Below the pieces are notes generated by a model. It was not told where the DNA came from, searched no databases, and worked only from the letters and a program-made list of their open reading frames with translations. Positions 51,348 through 60,702 of a stretch of DNA of 64,000 nt are shown one piece after another; the first letter of the stretch is position 1, and the number at the start of each line of letters is the position of its first letter. The position numbers and the translations under genes are program-made. The stretch is from CAZSAK01 sp964605155. GTDB taxonomy: Bacteria; Pseudomonadota; Gammaproteobacteria; SZUA-140. Where the stretch lies: positions 30,464 to 94,463 of the forward strand of contig CAZSAK010000006.1 in assembly GCA_964605155.1 (NCBI GenBank), in the 5' to 3' direction.

Positions 51348-52481
51348 CTAGATCTTCAGATCTTCAAAAAACTTCTTCACCCCGTCAAGCCAGGAATGTG
51401 CCTTGGGACTGTGTTTCTCTCTGCCATCCTTGATGGTCTTTTCAAACTCGTGCAGGATTTCTTTTTGTCTGCGGTCCAGACCAACCGGAGTCTCCACGAC
51501 CACCTTACACAGCAGGTCACCCATAATCCCGTCGTGCACGGACCTGACGCCCTTGTCACGCAATCGGAATACCTTGCCGGTCTGGGTTTCCGCAGGGATC
51601 TTCAGTTTTACCCTGCCGGAAAGTGTTGGCACGTCCAGTTCACCACCCAGTACCGCCGTAACGAAGCTGATCGGCATCTCACACTGCAGGTTATTCCCCT
51701 CGCGTGTAAAAATTGGATGGGGCTTGACCCGGATCTGGACATACAGGTCACCCGCGGGACCGCCATTCTCACCCGCCTCCCCTTCATTGGCCAGACGGAT
51801 GCGATCACCGCTGTCCACACCGGCGGGTATCTTGACCGACAGGGTCTTTTGTTCCTGTTTACGACCCTGACCATGACATGTCGGACAAGGATCGGTAATG
51901 ATCTTGCCGGTTCCCTTGCAGCGCGGACAGGTCTGCTGGATGGAGAAGAATCCCTGTTGCATCCTCACCTGCCCCAGACCACCGCAGGTACTGCATGTTT
52001 CAGGATTGGTCCCCTTTTTGGCACCGCTGCCACCGCAAGTTGTGCATATTACCTTGGTCGGTATACGCAGCTTGACGGTCGTCCCCTGCACCGCGTCCTC
52101 AAGGCTAAGGTCGAGATCATATCTCAGATCGGCGCCACGATACGCCTGGCTTCTGCCGGCCCTGCCGCCGCCGAAGATGTCGCCAAATACATCATCGAAT
52201 ATATCGGTAAAGCTGGCCCCGCTTCTGAAACCGCCGGCTCCCGCTGCGGCGGAGGCATCCACGCCGGCATGGCCAAACTGATCATAGGCCGCGCGTTTTT
52301 GAGCATCGGAGAGGATTTCATAGGCCTCCTTGGCCTCCTTGAATTTTGCCTCTGCGGTCTTGTCATTCGGATTCCTGTCGGGATGATACTTCATCGCAAG
52401 GCGGCGATAGGCCTTCTTGAGTTCCGCCTCGCTGACGTTATGGGCCACCCCCAGTACTTCGTAATAATCCCGTTTTGACAT
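51348..52481 (-). CDS. dnaJ: Chaperone protein DnaJ
   Basis: A 377-residue type I Hsp40. J domain KRDYYEVLGVAHN with KYHPDRNPND (HPD), a Gly-rich linker (AAAGAGGFRSG), then four zinc-binding CxxCxGxG repeats (CTTCGGSG, CSTCGGLG, CPRCKGTG, CPTCHGQG), and the C-terminal substrate domain. It delivers substrates to DnaK and triggers ATP hydrolysis. It is separated from dnaK by an unusually long 318-base spacer. Confidence 0.97.
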   Translation of the reverse strand: MSKRDYYEVLGVAHNVSEAELKKAYRRLAMKYHPDRNPNDKTAEAKFKEAKEAYEILSDAQKRAAYDQFGHAGVDASAAAGAGGFRSGASFTDIFDDVFGDIFGGGRAGRSQAYRGADLRYDLDLSLEDAVQGTTVKLRIPTKVICTTCGGSGAKKGTNPETCSTCGGLGQVRMQQGFFSIQQTCPRCKGTGKIITDPCPTCHGQGRKQEQKTLSVKIPAGVDSGDRIRLANEGEAGENGGPAGDLYVQIRVKPHPIFTREGNNLQCEMPISFVTAVLGGELDVPTLSGRVKLKIPAETQTGKVFRLRDKGVRSVHDGIMGDLLCKVVVETPVGLDRRQKEILHEFEKTIKDGREKHSPKAHSWLDGVKKFFEDLKI

Positions 52482-52799
52482 ATCTGCGATATCTGTTAAC
52501 TATCGAACCGGCTTTTATTTTATTCCCATACATACAAAGACGCGGGAAAAGAATCCCGCGCCTGCCATATGATACGTCTGAATCATATCTTTAACATTGT
52601 TGAGCCATGATTGTATTAAGGCTGCGTTCCTGCATCATAACCCATCTGGTTTTTTACAGTCCCGAGAATCAGCAAAGCTGTTTGATCACAAGACGCGGGG
52701 ACCTCGCCCAATGTGATGAAATCGACCATGGTGATTCATGGACATCAGAACGGGCAATCCACCACTGTAATCGAACCAATTAACAATATATGTTGCCGA
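52482..52799 (-). other. 318-base spacer between dnaK and dnaJ with a hairpin
   Basis: No gene is seen. It holds an inverted repeat CGCGGGA (52541-52547) with TCCCGCG (52554-52560). On the minus strand the hairpin is followed by TCTTTGT, a weak T-run. This could lower dnaJ expression relative to dnaK or separate their transcripts. I could not identify a second CIRCE or a clear promoter. Confidence 0.45.
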
Positions 52800-54746
52800 T
52801 TACTTGTTTTCTTCTTCCTTGACCTCCTCGAACTCGGCATCGACGACGTTTTCCTTGTCGCCCGCAGACTGATCACCGGGTGCTTCTGACTGCGAGGACG
52901 ATGCCTCACCCTGAGCGTCTTGCTGCTGCTGGGCATAGACCCTTTCGGCAATCTTGGCGGAAGCCTCGGTCAGCTCTTTGGTCCTTGACTCGATAAGCTC
53001 CTTGTCGTCGCCTTTCAGCGCTTCCTGCAATGCAGCAATGGCAGCCTCGACCTTGCTCTTTTCATCGGCGTCTACCTTGTCGCCCAATTCATCCAGGGAT
53101 TTCTGCGTGGCATGAATCATGTTATCCGCCTGGTTGCGCGCATTGACGAGTTCATGGAATTTACGGTCCTCGTCGGCGTGCGCCTCTGCATCCTTGACCA
53201 TACGATCGATTTCCTCATCAGATAATCCGCTCGAGGCCTTGATGATGATGGACTGTTCCTTGCCCGTCGCCTTGTTCTTCGCCGACACATTCATGATACC
53301 GTTGGCATCGATATCGAAGGTCACCTCGATTTGCGGTACCCCGCGTGGCGAGGGCGGTATGTCGGCCAGATCAAATCTTCCGAGTGATTTGTTGGCGGAT
53401 GCCATCTCGCGCTCACCCTGCAACACATGCACTGTTACAGCGGTCTGGTTGTCATCTGCGGTAGAAAATACCTGGCTGGCCTTGGTGGGTATGGTGGTGT
53501 TCTTCTCGATCAGCTTGGTCATAACGCCGCCAAGTGTCTCGATACCCAGCGACAACGGCGTAACATCCAGTAACAGCACATCCTTGACCTCGCCGCCCAG
53601 TACACCTGCCTGGATGGCGGCACCGATGGCAACTGCCTCATCGGGGTTGACATCCTTGCGCGGCTCCTTGCCGAAAAAGTTCTTGACTGCTTCCTGTACC
53701 ATCGGCATGCGCGTCTGGCCACCAACGAGAATAACGTCATTGATATCGGAGGCGTTCATGTCTGCATCCTTGAGTGCCGTCTTGCAGGGTTCGATCGACC
53801 TTTGCACCAGGTCCTCGACCAGGGATTCGAGTTTGGCGCGTGTCACCTTGATATTGAGATGTTTTGGGCCACTGGCATCGGCCGTGATATAGGGCAGATT
53901 GACATCGGTCTGCTGACTTGACGATAACTCGATCTTGGCCTTTTCCGCTGCCTCCTTCAGGCGTTGAAGTGCGAGCGGGTCATTATGCAGATCGATGCCC
54001 GCATCTTTCTTGAATTCTTCGGCCAGATAATCGATCAGGCGAGTGTCGAAATCCTCACCGCCGAGGAAGGTATCCCCGTTGGTGGACAGTACCTCGAACT
54101 GATGCTCACCTTCCACCTCGGCGATCTCGATAATGGAGATGTCAAAGGTACCTCCACCGAGGTCATACACCGCGATCTTGGTGTCTCCGCGTTTCTTGTC
54201 CATGCCATAGGCAAGCGCTGCGGCCGTCGGCTCGTTGATGATACGCTTGACATCCAGCCCCGCGATACGGCCGGCATCCTTGGTTGCCTGACGTTGCGAG
54301 TCGTTAAAATAAGCCGGCACCGTAATCACGGCCTCAGTTACCTTTTCACCCAGGTAATCCTCGGCGGTCTTTTTCATCTTCATCAGGACGCGCGCAGATA
54401 TTTCTGGCGGGGCCATTTTCTTGCCCTTGGCCTCGACCCAGGCGTCGCCATTATCGGCCTTGACGATCTTGTACGGGACGAGTTTGATGTCGCGCTGTAC
54501 GACGTCTTCGCTGAATTTACGCCCGATCAGACGCTTGATTGCGAACAGTGTGTTGTTCGGGTTAGTGACTGCCTGGCGTTTTGCCGATTGTCCAACGAGT
54601 ATTTCGTCGTCATCGGTATAGGCGACAATCGACGGCGTGGTACGCCCGCCTTCGCTGTTTTCGATGACTCTGGGTTTGTTACCACTCTCTATCACCGCGA
54701 CACAGGAGTTGGTGGTCCCCAAATCGATACCGATAATTTTTCCCAT
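52800..54746 (-). CDS. dnaK: Chaperone protein DnaK (Hsp70)
   Basis: A 648-residue Hsp70. The ATPase domain opens IIGIDLGTTNSCVAVIE; further phosphate loops are VYDLGGGTFDISIIEI and ILVGGQTRMPMVQEAV. The substrate domain has LLDVTPLSLGIETLGGVMT. The C-terminal tail is acidic and ends EEFEEVKEEE-like (EFEEVKEEENK). It is controlled in the hrcA-grpE-dnaK run headed by CIRCE. Confidence 0.98.
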   Translation of the reverse strand: MGKIIGIDLGTTNSCVAVIESGNKPRVIENSEGGRTTPSIVAYTDDDEILVGQSAKRQAVTNPNNTLFAIKRLIGRKFSEDVVQRDIKLVPYKIVKADNGDAWVEAKGKKMAPPEISARVLMKMKKTAEDYLGEKVTEAVITVPAYFNDSQRQATKDAGRIAGLDVKRIINEPTAAALAYGMDKKRGDTKIAVYDLGGGTFDISIIEIAEVEGEHQFEVLSTNGDTFLGGEDFDTRLIDYLAEEFKKDAGIDLHNDPLALQRLKEAAEKAKIELSSSQQTDVNLPYITADASGPKHLNIKVTRAKLESLVEDLVQRSIEPCKTALKDADMNASDINDVILVGGQTRMPMVQEAVKNFFGKEPRKDVNPDEAVAIGAAIQAGVLGGEVKDVLLLDVTPLSLGIETLGGVMTKLIEKNTTIPTKASQVFSTADDNQTAVTVHVLQGEREMASANKSLGRFDLADIPPSPRGVPQIEVTFDIDANGIMNVSAKNKATGKEQSIIIKASSGLSDEEIDRMVKDAEAHADEDRKFHELVNARNQADNMIHATQKSLDELGDKVDADEKSKVEAAIAALQEALKGDDKELIESRTKELTEASAKIAERVYAQQQQDAQGEASSSQSEAPGDQSAGDKENVVDAEFEEVKEEENK

Positions 54747-54908
54747 TGCTAAATCTCCGTTGGTTTTAATGTATCACCGCTGTCTCGTCGAGCGGCGAAG
54801 CTGAAATCAATACGCAATTGGCCATGATCATGTCACAACCAATTCAATTACTTGTCTCTGATATAGGGTTTTGTAGTCCGGATTCAACCCGCTTTTACAA
54901 TATTTCGC

Positions 54909-55532
54909 TCAATTTGAGTCATTTTTATTCGCGGCCGCGGATACGACAACCATGGCAGGGCGGATCAATCTGTCATTTAGCAGGTAACCCTTCTGATATA
55001 CGGTTAGCACCGTATTGGGTTCCCTATCCGGAGCCTCCTGCATCGTCATTGCCTGGTGGAATTCTGGGTTGAATTTTTCCCCCTCCGGATTGATCTCGGT
55101 AATGCCGATCTTATCCATCAGTGAATCGAACATTTTTAGTGTTAATTCAATGCCTTCTTTGACTTTTTGAGAATCATCCCCAACCCCTTCCGCGGCGGCC
55201 AGTCCGAGCTCCATGCTGTCCTTAATGGGCAGTAATTCCTTGGCAACCTTCTCCAGACCGTAACGGTGGGCGTTTTCCAGTTCACGTTCGGCCCGGCGCT
55301 TGTAGTTTTCGAGCTCTGCCCTGGCTCTAAGCAACTGGTTCCAGTGCTCATCCGCCTTCGCCCGGGCATCCTGGAGGGTCAACAGGAGTTCATCATGCGA
55401 CATTTCGTCCTCAACGGCATCACCTTCAGAGGACTGTGCCTTGACCTCCCCTGCGTCTGTGTTGACGTCCGTTGCTTCCTGTTCCATATCCTGTGGATCG
55501 ATGTTCGAGGATTGATGACCTTGAGTACCCAT
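54909..55532 (-). CDS. grpE: Nucleotide exchange factor GrpE
   Basis: A 207-residue protein that releases ADP from DnaK. An acidic N-terminal arm precedes the long coiled coil (DEHWNQLLRARAELENYKRR), a four-helix region (LPIKDSMELGLAAAEG) and the C-terminal beta domain FNPEFHQAMTMQEAPD, then VYQKGYLLNDRLIRPAMVVV. The gene stands between hrcA and dnaK. Confidence 0.96.
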   Translation of the reverse strand: MGTQGHQSSNIDPQDMEQEATDVNTDAGEVKAQSSEGDAVEDEMSHDELLLTLQDARAKADEHWNQLLRARAELENYKRRAERELENAHRYGLEKVAKELLPIKDSMELGLAAAEGVGDDSQKVKEGIELTLKMFDSLMDKIGITEINPEGEKFNPEFHQAMTMQEAPDREPNTVLTVYQKGYLLNDRLIRPAMVVVSAAANKNDSN

Positions 55533-55568
55533 GCGTATCTCCCTGCGATTATATGTATTCAGGTTCAG

Positions 55569-56612
55569 TTATTGGGATTTTTCCGACCGTTTCAAGGAAG
55601 CGCTGACCAGCCTAGCCGTCACATCGACCAGTGGGATCACCCGTTCATAGGCCATGCGAGTCGGGCCGATCACCCCCAGTACACCCAATACCTGGTCACC
55701 TACCTGATAGGATGATGTCACCAGGCTGCACTGATCCAGCACACTGTAACCCGATTCCTCGCCGATAAAGATCTGTACACCGCGGGTATTGAGACACTGA
55801 TCGAGAAGATGCAGAATATGGCGCTTTTCGTTGAAGGCCTCAAACAGCTCTCTGAGCTTTTCTATATCAGATAGCTGTTCACAATCCATCAACTTGGTCT
55901 GGCCTGCCATGACATAGTCGCCCTCCTTATCGGTTTCAAACACCTGTTCCGCCATCGTGATGGCTGTTTGCATGACCTTGTCCATATCCTCCTTGGTCTC
56001 TCTCATCTCAGCCAGCACGCGTGATCGTGCCTCCAGTAGATTCATATCGGCAAATACCGAGTTATAACAATTGGCGGCCTGTTGCAGTTCGTCGCTTGAG
56101 TACTGCCTGTCCGTCTTGATGATACGGTTTTGAACCTCTTTTTCACTGAGGACAAGGATGGCGAGCACCCGGTTTTCGGATAGCGGCATAAACTCGATAT
56201 GGCGGATGGCGCGATTATCATGGCGGGGCAACATCACAACACCTGCCATGCTGGTCACTGCGGAGAGCAGACCTGAAACCGACTCAGCCATATCCTGAAT
56301 GGTTTCATCCATGCTGAGTTTATCCTTGAATCGCTGTATCTCCTGCTTGTTCACAGGCTGTACGGTCAAAAGCGAATCTACAAAGATCCTGTAACCCTTG
56401 GCGGTTGGAACACGTCCTGCAGAGGTATGGGGTGACCTCACCAGTCCGAGATCCTCAAGATCAGCCATCACGTTGCGCACGGTCGCGGGACTCAGATCCA
56501 GGCGCGAATCACGCGCCAGCATCCGCGAACCAACCGGCTGGCCTTCACGGATATAGCTTTCGATCAACACCTTCAACAGGCTTTGGGCGCGTTCTGAAAT
56601 TTCGTTTGTCAC
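55569..56612 (-). CDS. hrcA: Heat-inducible transcription repressor HrcA
   Basis: A 347-residue repressor. The winged-helix DNA-binding region is near the N-terminus (SERAQSLLKVLIESYIREGQ, then LDLSPATVRNVMADLEDLGL with SPHTSAGRVPTAKGYR). C-terminal HrcA domain follows. The start is GTG 56612, which begins the family-typical sequence; the frame up to 56666 runs into the CIRCE operator. HrcA depends on GroE for folding in known systems. It represses its own operon via the CIRCE at 56660-56686. Confidence 0.94.
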   Translation of the reverse strand: MTNEISERAQSLLKVLIESYIREGQPVGSRMLARDSRLDLSPATVRNVMADLEDLGLVRSPHTSAGRVPTAKGYRIFVDSLLTVQPVNKQEIQRFKDKLSMDETIQDMAESVSGLLSAVTSMAGVVMLPRHDNRAIRHIEFMPLSENRVLAILVLSEKEVQNRIIKTDRQYSSDELQQAANCYNSVFADMNLLEARSRVLAEMRETKEDMDKVMQTAITMAEQVFETDKEGDYVMAGQTKLMDCEQLSDIEKLRELFEAFNEKRHILHLLDQCLNTRGVQIFIGEESGYSVLDQCSLVTSSYQVGDQVLGVLGVIGPTRMAYERVIPLVDVTARLVSASLKRSEKSQ

Positions 56613-56659
56613 TCTAGGTTTTAATCCTAAGTTTATGTATTCAGATGTCTTTACGATGG

Positions 56660-56686
56660 TTAGCACTCTTCATACGAGAGTGCTAG
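56660..56686. promoter_or_regulatory. CIRCE operator
   Basis: TTAGCACTC (56660-56668), nine bases, GAGTGCTAG (56678-56686): the HrcA-binding inverted repeat with one mismatch in the last base from the usual TTAGCACTC-N9-GAGTGCTAA. It lies 48 bases before the hrcA start, between hrcA and the divergent nadK gene. HrcA binding would repress the hrcA-grpE-dnaK run, with possible reach to nadK. Confidence 0.93.
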
Positions 56687-56791
56687 ACTCACGTTAGCAA
56701 CTCGCCATAACACTGTCAAGAATAGTGGTATTGGCCTTTTTTATAGCGCATGTTAACTTTCCAACCGAGGGACCTGTTTTAATTAGAAACC

Positions 56792-57691
56792 ATGACAATA
56801 CGCCCATTTAACGCCATCGGCATCATTGGCAAACACGGTGATCCTAGTGTTATCAATACACTGACAACCCTGACGGACTATCTCGTATCGCACCACCTGC
56901 GGGTCATCATGGATGTTGATACTGCACGGATTGCAACTTTTCCCTCCATTGATACAGGAACAATCGCCGATATCGGTCAACGGTGTGATATCGCGATCGT
57001 GGTGGGTGGTGATGGCACCCTGTTGAACAGTGCACGCGCCTTGATCGACTACAAGGTCCCTCTCGTCGGGATCAACCTGGGCCGTCTCGGCTTCCTGACG
57101 GATATCACACCACAGACCATGATCGATTATCTCAGTGATATCCTCATTAAGGGTGACTATCTGATGGAAGACCGCAGTCTGTTGCACTGCAGCGTCATAC
57201 GCGAGGGAAAATCCATCAGTGAGAGCGACGCTTTCAATGACGTGGTGATCCACAAATGGAATATCGCCCGGATGATCGAACTGGAAACTCACATCAACAG
57301 TAGCTTTGTCAATCTGCAGCGGCTCGATGGCCTGATCGTAGCGACCCCCACCGGCTCGACGGCCTACGCGCTGTCTGCGGGTGGGCCTATCCTCCATCCC
57401 TTGCTTGATGCCTTTGCAATCGTCCCCGTATGTCCCCATACACTGACCAGCCGTCCGATCGTTGTGGAAAGCAACAGCATCATCAAGGTTGTGGTGTGTG
57501 AAAGCAACCAAAACAATACCCAGGTGACCTGTGACGGCCAGGTCACCTACGGCCTCGTTGCAGGAGATCAGGTCGAGATACGCAAAAAAGAACGCGCCGT
57601 AAGATTGATCCATCCACCGCGACATGATCACTATGAAGTACTGCGTGCCAAGCTGCGCTGGTCGGAAAATCCCCATGGCTCCAGTCGCTGA
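56792..57691 (+). CDS. nadK: NAD kinase
   Basis: Phosphorylates NAD to NADP. A 299-residue protein with the GGDGTLLNSARALI motif, GINLGRLGFLTDI and the later DGLIVATPTGSTAYALSAGG, then SRPIVVE. It is divergent from hrcA and 18 bases upstream of recN, so the two are co-transcribed. Confidence 0.96.
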   Translation: MTIRPFNAIGIIGKHGDPSVINTLTTLTDYLVSHHLRVIMDVDTARIATFPSIDTGTIADIGQRCDIAIVVGGDGTLLNSARALIDYKVPLVGINLGRLGFLTDITPQTMIDYLSDILIKGDYLMEDRSLLHCSVIREGKSISESDAFNDVVIHKWNIARMIELETHINSSFVNLQRLDGLIVATPTGSTAYALSAGGPILHPLLDAFAIVPVCPHTLTSRPIVVESNSIIKVVVCESNQNNTQVTCDGQVTYGLVAGDQVEIRKKERAVRLIHPPRHDHYEVLRAKLRWSENPHGSSR

Positions 57692-57709
57692 ACGGATCCA
57701 CCATATCGT

Positions 57710-59389
57710 ATGTTGACCCATATCCATATCCGGGATTTCGCAGTCGTCGACCGACTGGATCTGCAGCTTGCAGACGGCCTGACCGTCCTTACTGGTGAGA
57801 CCGGCACAGGCAAATCCATCCTCGTGGAGGCACTGGGACTCGTGCTCGGCGATCGCGCCGACACCAATGTGATACGACACGGCTGCAAGCGGGCCGAAAT
57901 CTGCACCGGTTTCGATGTCGGCAGAAACGAATCCGCCAGCCGCTGGCTGCAGGAGCATGAACTGGATAGTGATGGTGAGTGTGAATTGCGCAGGACCATT
58001 AATAGCGACGGCAAATCAAAAAACTATATCAATGGCCGCCCGCTACCACTGCAAATGTTGCGTGAACTCGGCGATCTGCTGGTGGATATCCACGGCCAGC
58101 ATGAACATCAATCCCTGCTGCGTAAGGATACCCAGCGTAAACTGCTCGATGACTTCGCAGGCCATCAGGACCTGCTGAATGTTGTGACGTCGGCCTATCG
58201 GCAATGGAAGTCACTCAAGCGGGAATACGACGACCTGTGCGCATCCACTCTCGCAGATGATAATCAACTTGACCTGCTGCGTTACCAGGCACAGGAACTT
58301 CACGCCCTGAACGTCACCCCGACCGAGATCGACCAGCTCGAATCGGATCAACAGCGTCTCGCGATTGCCGATCAATTACTCGCAACAGGCAAACACACGC
58401 TGGATACACTCGATGAAAATGAACAATCCATCGATGCCATGCTGTCAAGGATCGTCATTGATCTTGAAGCACTGCTGCCATCCGATCGGCAACTGTCAAC
58501 CATAGTTGATCTGTTGCACAGTGCCTCGATACAGATACGCGAGGCGTCCGGCGAGCTGCGCCATCAACTCGAAAATCTCGATCTCGATCCCCGTCAGCTT
58601 GCCTCCATCGAACAACGGCTGGCGGATATACATGATATGGCGCGCAAGCACCGTGTGGAGGCGCATGCATTACCCGAGACATTTGATATTTTGAATCAAC
58701 GGCTGACAATGCTCGAAGATGCCGAGGAAAATCTGGCGGGCCTGCGGGCAAGGATTGATAAGGCTGCTCATGATTACGCGATCGCAGCCAACAAATTGCG
58801 TGACAGCCGCAAGGCAAGCGCAACCAAATTGGCCAAACAGGTTACATCCAACATGAAAAAACTCGGCATGCCGGGCAGCCACTTCAGCATCCGGTTTGAC
58901 GATGCTACAGAAGATGTCATCGCCCCGTACGGCAGGGACCGGATAGAATTTTTCGTCAGCACCAGCCCGAAACAACCCGCTATCGCATTAAACAAGATCG
59001 TCTCGGGCGGTGAGTTGTCCCGGATCAGTCTGGCAATCCAGGTGATCACTGCCGGTAGTACAGATACCCCGACCCTGATCTTTGATGAGGTGGATGTTGG
59101 TATAGGCGGCAGGGTGGCCGAGATCGTCGGACAAAAGCTGCGTGCCCTCGGCGAGAGTCATCAAATCCTGTGTGTGACTCACCTTCCCCAGGTCGCCACC
59201 CAGGGACATCACCATATCCAGGTGACCAAATCCGTTTCGCCGAAGACGACACAGACATTGATACAAAATCTTACCGGAGAGGCCCGTAACGAGGAGATCG
59301 CCCGCATGCTGGGTGGGATCGAGATTACCGCCCAGACCCGTGCACACGCCAGGGAGATGATTAACAGGGTACAGCGGCAAGGTGTCTGA
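57710..59389 (+). CDS. recN: DNA repair protein RecN
   Basis: An SMC-like ATPase of 559 residues involved in double-strand break repair. Walker A VLTGETGTGKSILVEAL, long central coiled coils (residues 150-360), signature VSGGELSRISLAIQV and Walker B PTLIFDEVDVGIGG. Length and order are typical. It follows nadK by 18 bases. Confidence 0.97.
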   Translation: MLTHIHIRDFAVVDRLDLQLADGLTVLTGETGTGKSILVEALGLVLGDRADTNVIRHGCKRAEICTGFDVGRNESASRWLQEHELDSDGECELRRTINSDGKSKNYINGRPLPLQMLRELGDLLVDIHGQHEHQSLLRKDTQRKLLDDFAGHQDLLNVVTSAYRQWKSLKREYDDLCASTLADDNQLDLLRYQAQELHALNVTPTEIDQLESDQQRLAIADQLLATGKHTLDTLDENEQSIDAMLSRIVIDLEALLPSDRQLSTIVDLLHSASIQIREASGELRHQLENLDLDPRQLASIEQRLADIHDMARKHRVEAHALPETFDILNQRLTMLEDAEENLAGLRARIDKAAHDYAIAANKLRDSRKASATKLAKQVTSNMKKLGMPGSHFSIRFDDATEDVIAPYGRDRIEFFVSTSPKQPAIALNKIVSGGELSRISLAIQVITAGSTDTPTLIFDEVDVGIGGRVAEIVGQKLRALGESHQILCVTHLPQVATQGHHHIQVTKSVSPKTTQTLIQNLTGEARNEEIARMLGGIEITAQTRAHAREMINRVQRQGV

Positions 59390-59444
59390 GATTTAACAAT
59401 GTGGTTTAATTACGAGATATAACTGACTATTTAATAAATATTTA

Positions 59445-59867
59445 TTACTGATTCTCTTCCTTCTGGCACTGTTTACATATGCCATAGAGATAGAGGGAGT
59501 GATCGGTCAGTTTATAGCCGGTCTTGTCAGCGATCGCCTGCTGTCTCTGCTCGATGGTTTCATCGATAAATTCATCCACCCGGCCACATCTTGTACACAG
59601 GATATGATCGTGGTGATCGCTTTCATGGATCTCGAACACCGAATGACCTTCCTCGAAGTGATGACGATCCAGCAGACCGGCCGCCTCAAACTGCGTCAAG
59701 ACACGGTAGACGGTTGCGAGACCTACGTCGTCGCCGCTCTCGAGAAGTGTCTTGTAGACATCCTCGGCGCTCATATGACGTTTTTCACTGTTTTCCAGGA
59801 TTTGCAGGATCTTGATACGAGGCAATGTCGCCTTGAGACCTACCTTTTTCAGATCTGCATTTACCAC
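59445..59867 (-). CDS. fur: Ferric uptake regulator Fur
   Basis: A 140-residue metal-responsive repressor. Winged helix LPRIKILQILENSEKRHMSA, recognition helix GLATVYRVLTQFEAAGL, then metal site HFEEGHSVFEIHESDHHDHI and the zinc pair CTRC. A second Cys pair (CKQC) lies near the end. The start is GTG 59867, 8 bases after GGAGG; the GTG 15 bases further up is a poorer fit because it is inside that site. It is divergent from bamE, a frequent gammaproteobacterial arrangement. Confidence 0.96.
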   Translation of the reverse strand: MVNADLKKVGLKATLPRIKILQILENSEKRHMSAEDVYKTLLESGDDVGLATVYRVLTQFEAAGLLDRHHFEEGHSVFEIHESDHHDHILCTRCGRVDEFIDETIEQRQQAIADKTGYKLTDHSLYLYGICKQCQKEENQ

Positions 59868-59979
59868 TATGATATCCTCCACTCGACCGGGGAATTACGG
59901 GACCGGTTTATCGTTCCTAGAAGCATTACCAATTTACTGTATATATAGATTTACTGGGTACATTAAATCATAAATAGCG

Positions 59980-60315
59980 ATGAAAAACCTTCTGAAATCC
60001 ATAATATGCTGTATATGTCTGTTGAACGCGGCCTGCTCGATACACGAGATCGATATACAGCAGGGAAACGTAGTGACGCCCGAACTCGCTGCCCAGCTCA
60101 AACCGGGGATGGATAAACAACAGGTGACCTTCATTCTTGGCACGCCGCTGATTACCGACACCTTTCATCACGATCGCTGGGATTACATCTATCTGTTCCA
60201 GCCTCATAAAGGCAATCAGGAACGCTATCATATCTCGTTGTACTTTAAAGACGACAAGCTGGTCCGGATCGAACACGACAATCCTTACAATGAGGATCTA
60301 TCAAATCCACCATAA
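59980..60315 (+). CDS. bamE: Outer membrane assembly lipoprotein BamE
   Basis: A 111-residue lipoprotein (lipobox LLNAAC near residue 19) of the SmpA/OmlA family. After the anchor it has LKPGMDKQQVTFILGTPLI, then FHHDRWDYIYLF and YFKDDKLVRIE. It is a non-essential subunit of the BAM complex that inserts beta-barrels. It is transcribed away from fur. Confidence 0.95.
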   Translation: MKNLLKSIICCICLLNAACSIHEIDIQQGNVVTPELAAQLKPGMDKQQVTFILGTPLITDTFHHDRWDYIYLFQPHKGNQERYHISLYFKDDKLVRIEHDNPYNEDLSNPP

Positions 60316-60366
60316 TCAAGACCGGTATTCCTCGGCCTGTCTTACGCGTCGTTTGTCCCGGCGACT

Positions 60367-60702
60367 TTATTCCGGATCCTGATCACTTGCCTTTCCCCTC
60401 ACCTTTTTCGTCGCCTTGCCCTCTGCCGCCCGCTTGCGTCTGACTTCCTTGGGATCCGCAATCAAGGGACGATAGATCTCGATCCTGTCGCCCTGTTTCA
60501 AGCCCGCATCCAGCTTGGCCAGTTTGCCGAAGATACCAACCTTGTTAACCTCGAGACTGATATCCGGAAATGAATGCAGGATACCTGAATGACAGATGGC
60601 ATCTTCCACGGTGGCATCGGCATCGACTGCAACCGGAATGATGACCTGCTCGTCAGGGCACGCATATGCCACTTCGACATCGATTTTGTCAGTGCTTTCC
60701 AT
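60367..60702 (-). CDS. rnfH: RnfH/UPF0125 family protein
   Basis: A 111-residue ubiquitin-like-fold protein. It has DVEVAYACPDEQVIIPVAVD, then VEDAICHSGIL, VGIFGKLAKLDAGLKQGDRI, and EIYRPLIADPKEVRRKRA. The start at ATG 60702 (or ATG 60708) lies inside the end of ratA, overlapping by 14 to 20 bases. RnfH is often beside ratA and smpB; no rnf genes occur in the window, so its role is not given by context. Confidence 0.9.
   Translation of the reverse strand: MESTDKIDVEVAYACPDEQVIIPVAVDADATVEDAICHSGILHSFPDISLEVNKVGIFGKLAKLDAGLKQGDRIEIYRPLIADPKEVRRKRAAEGKATKKVRGKASDQDPE

Noticed and set aside
51396..52478. A 360-codon plus-strand open frame opposite dnaJ
   Set aside because: It is fully antisense to an unmistakable dnaJ; the open frame is a by-product of codon bias. 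Similar long antisense frames occur opposite dnaK, thrC and nadK/recN (56783-57958).
59883..59979. Fur box between fur and bamE
   Set aside because: I found no convincing match to the GATAATGAT-type inverted repeat.
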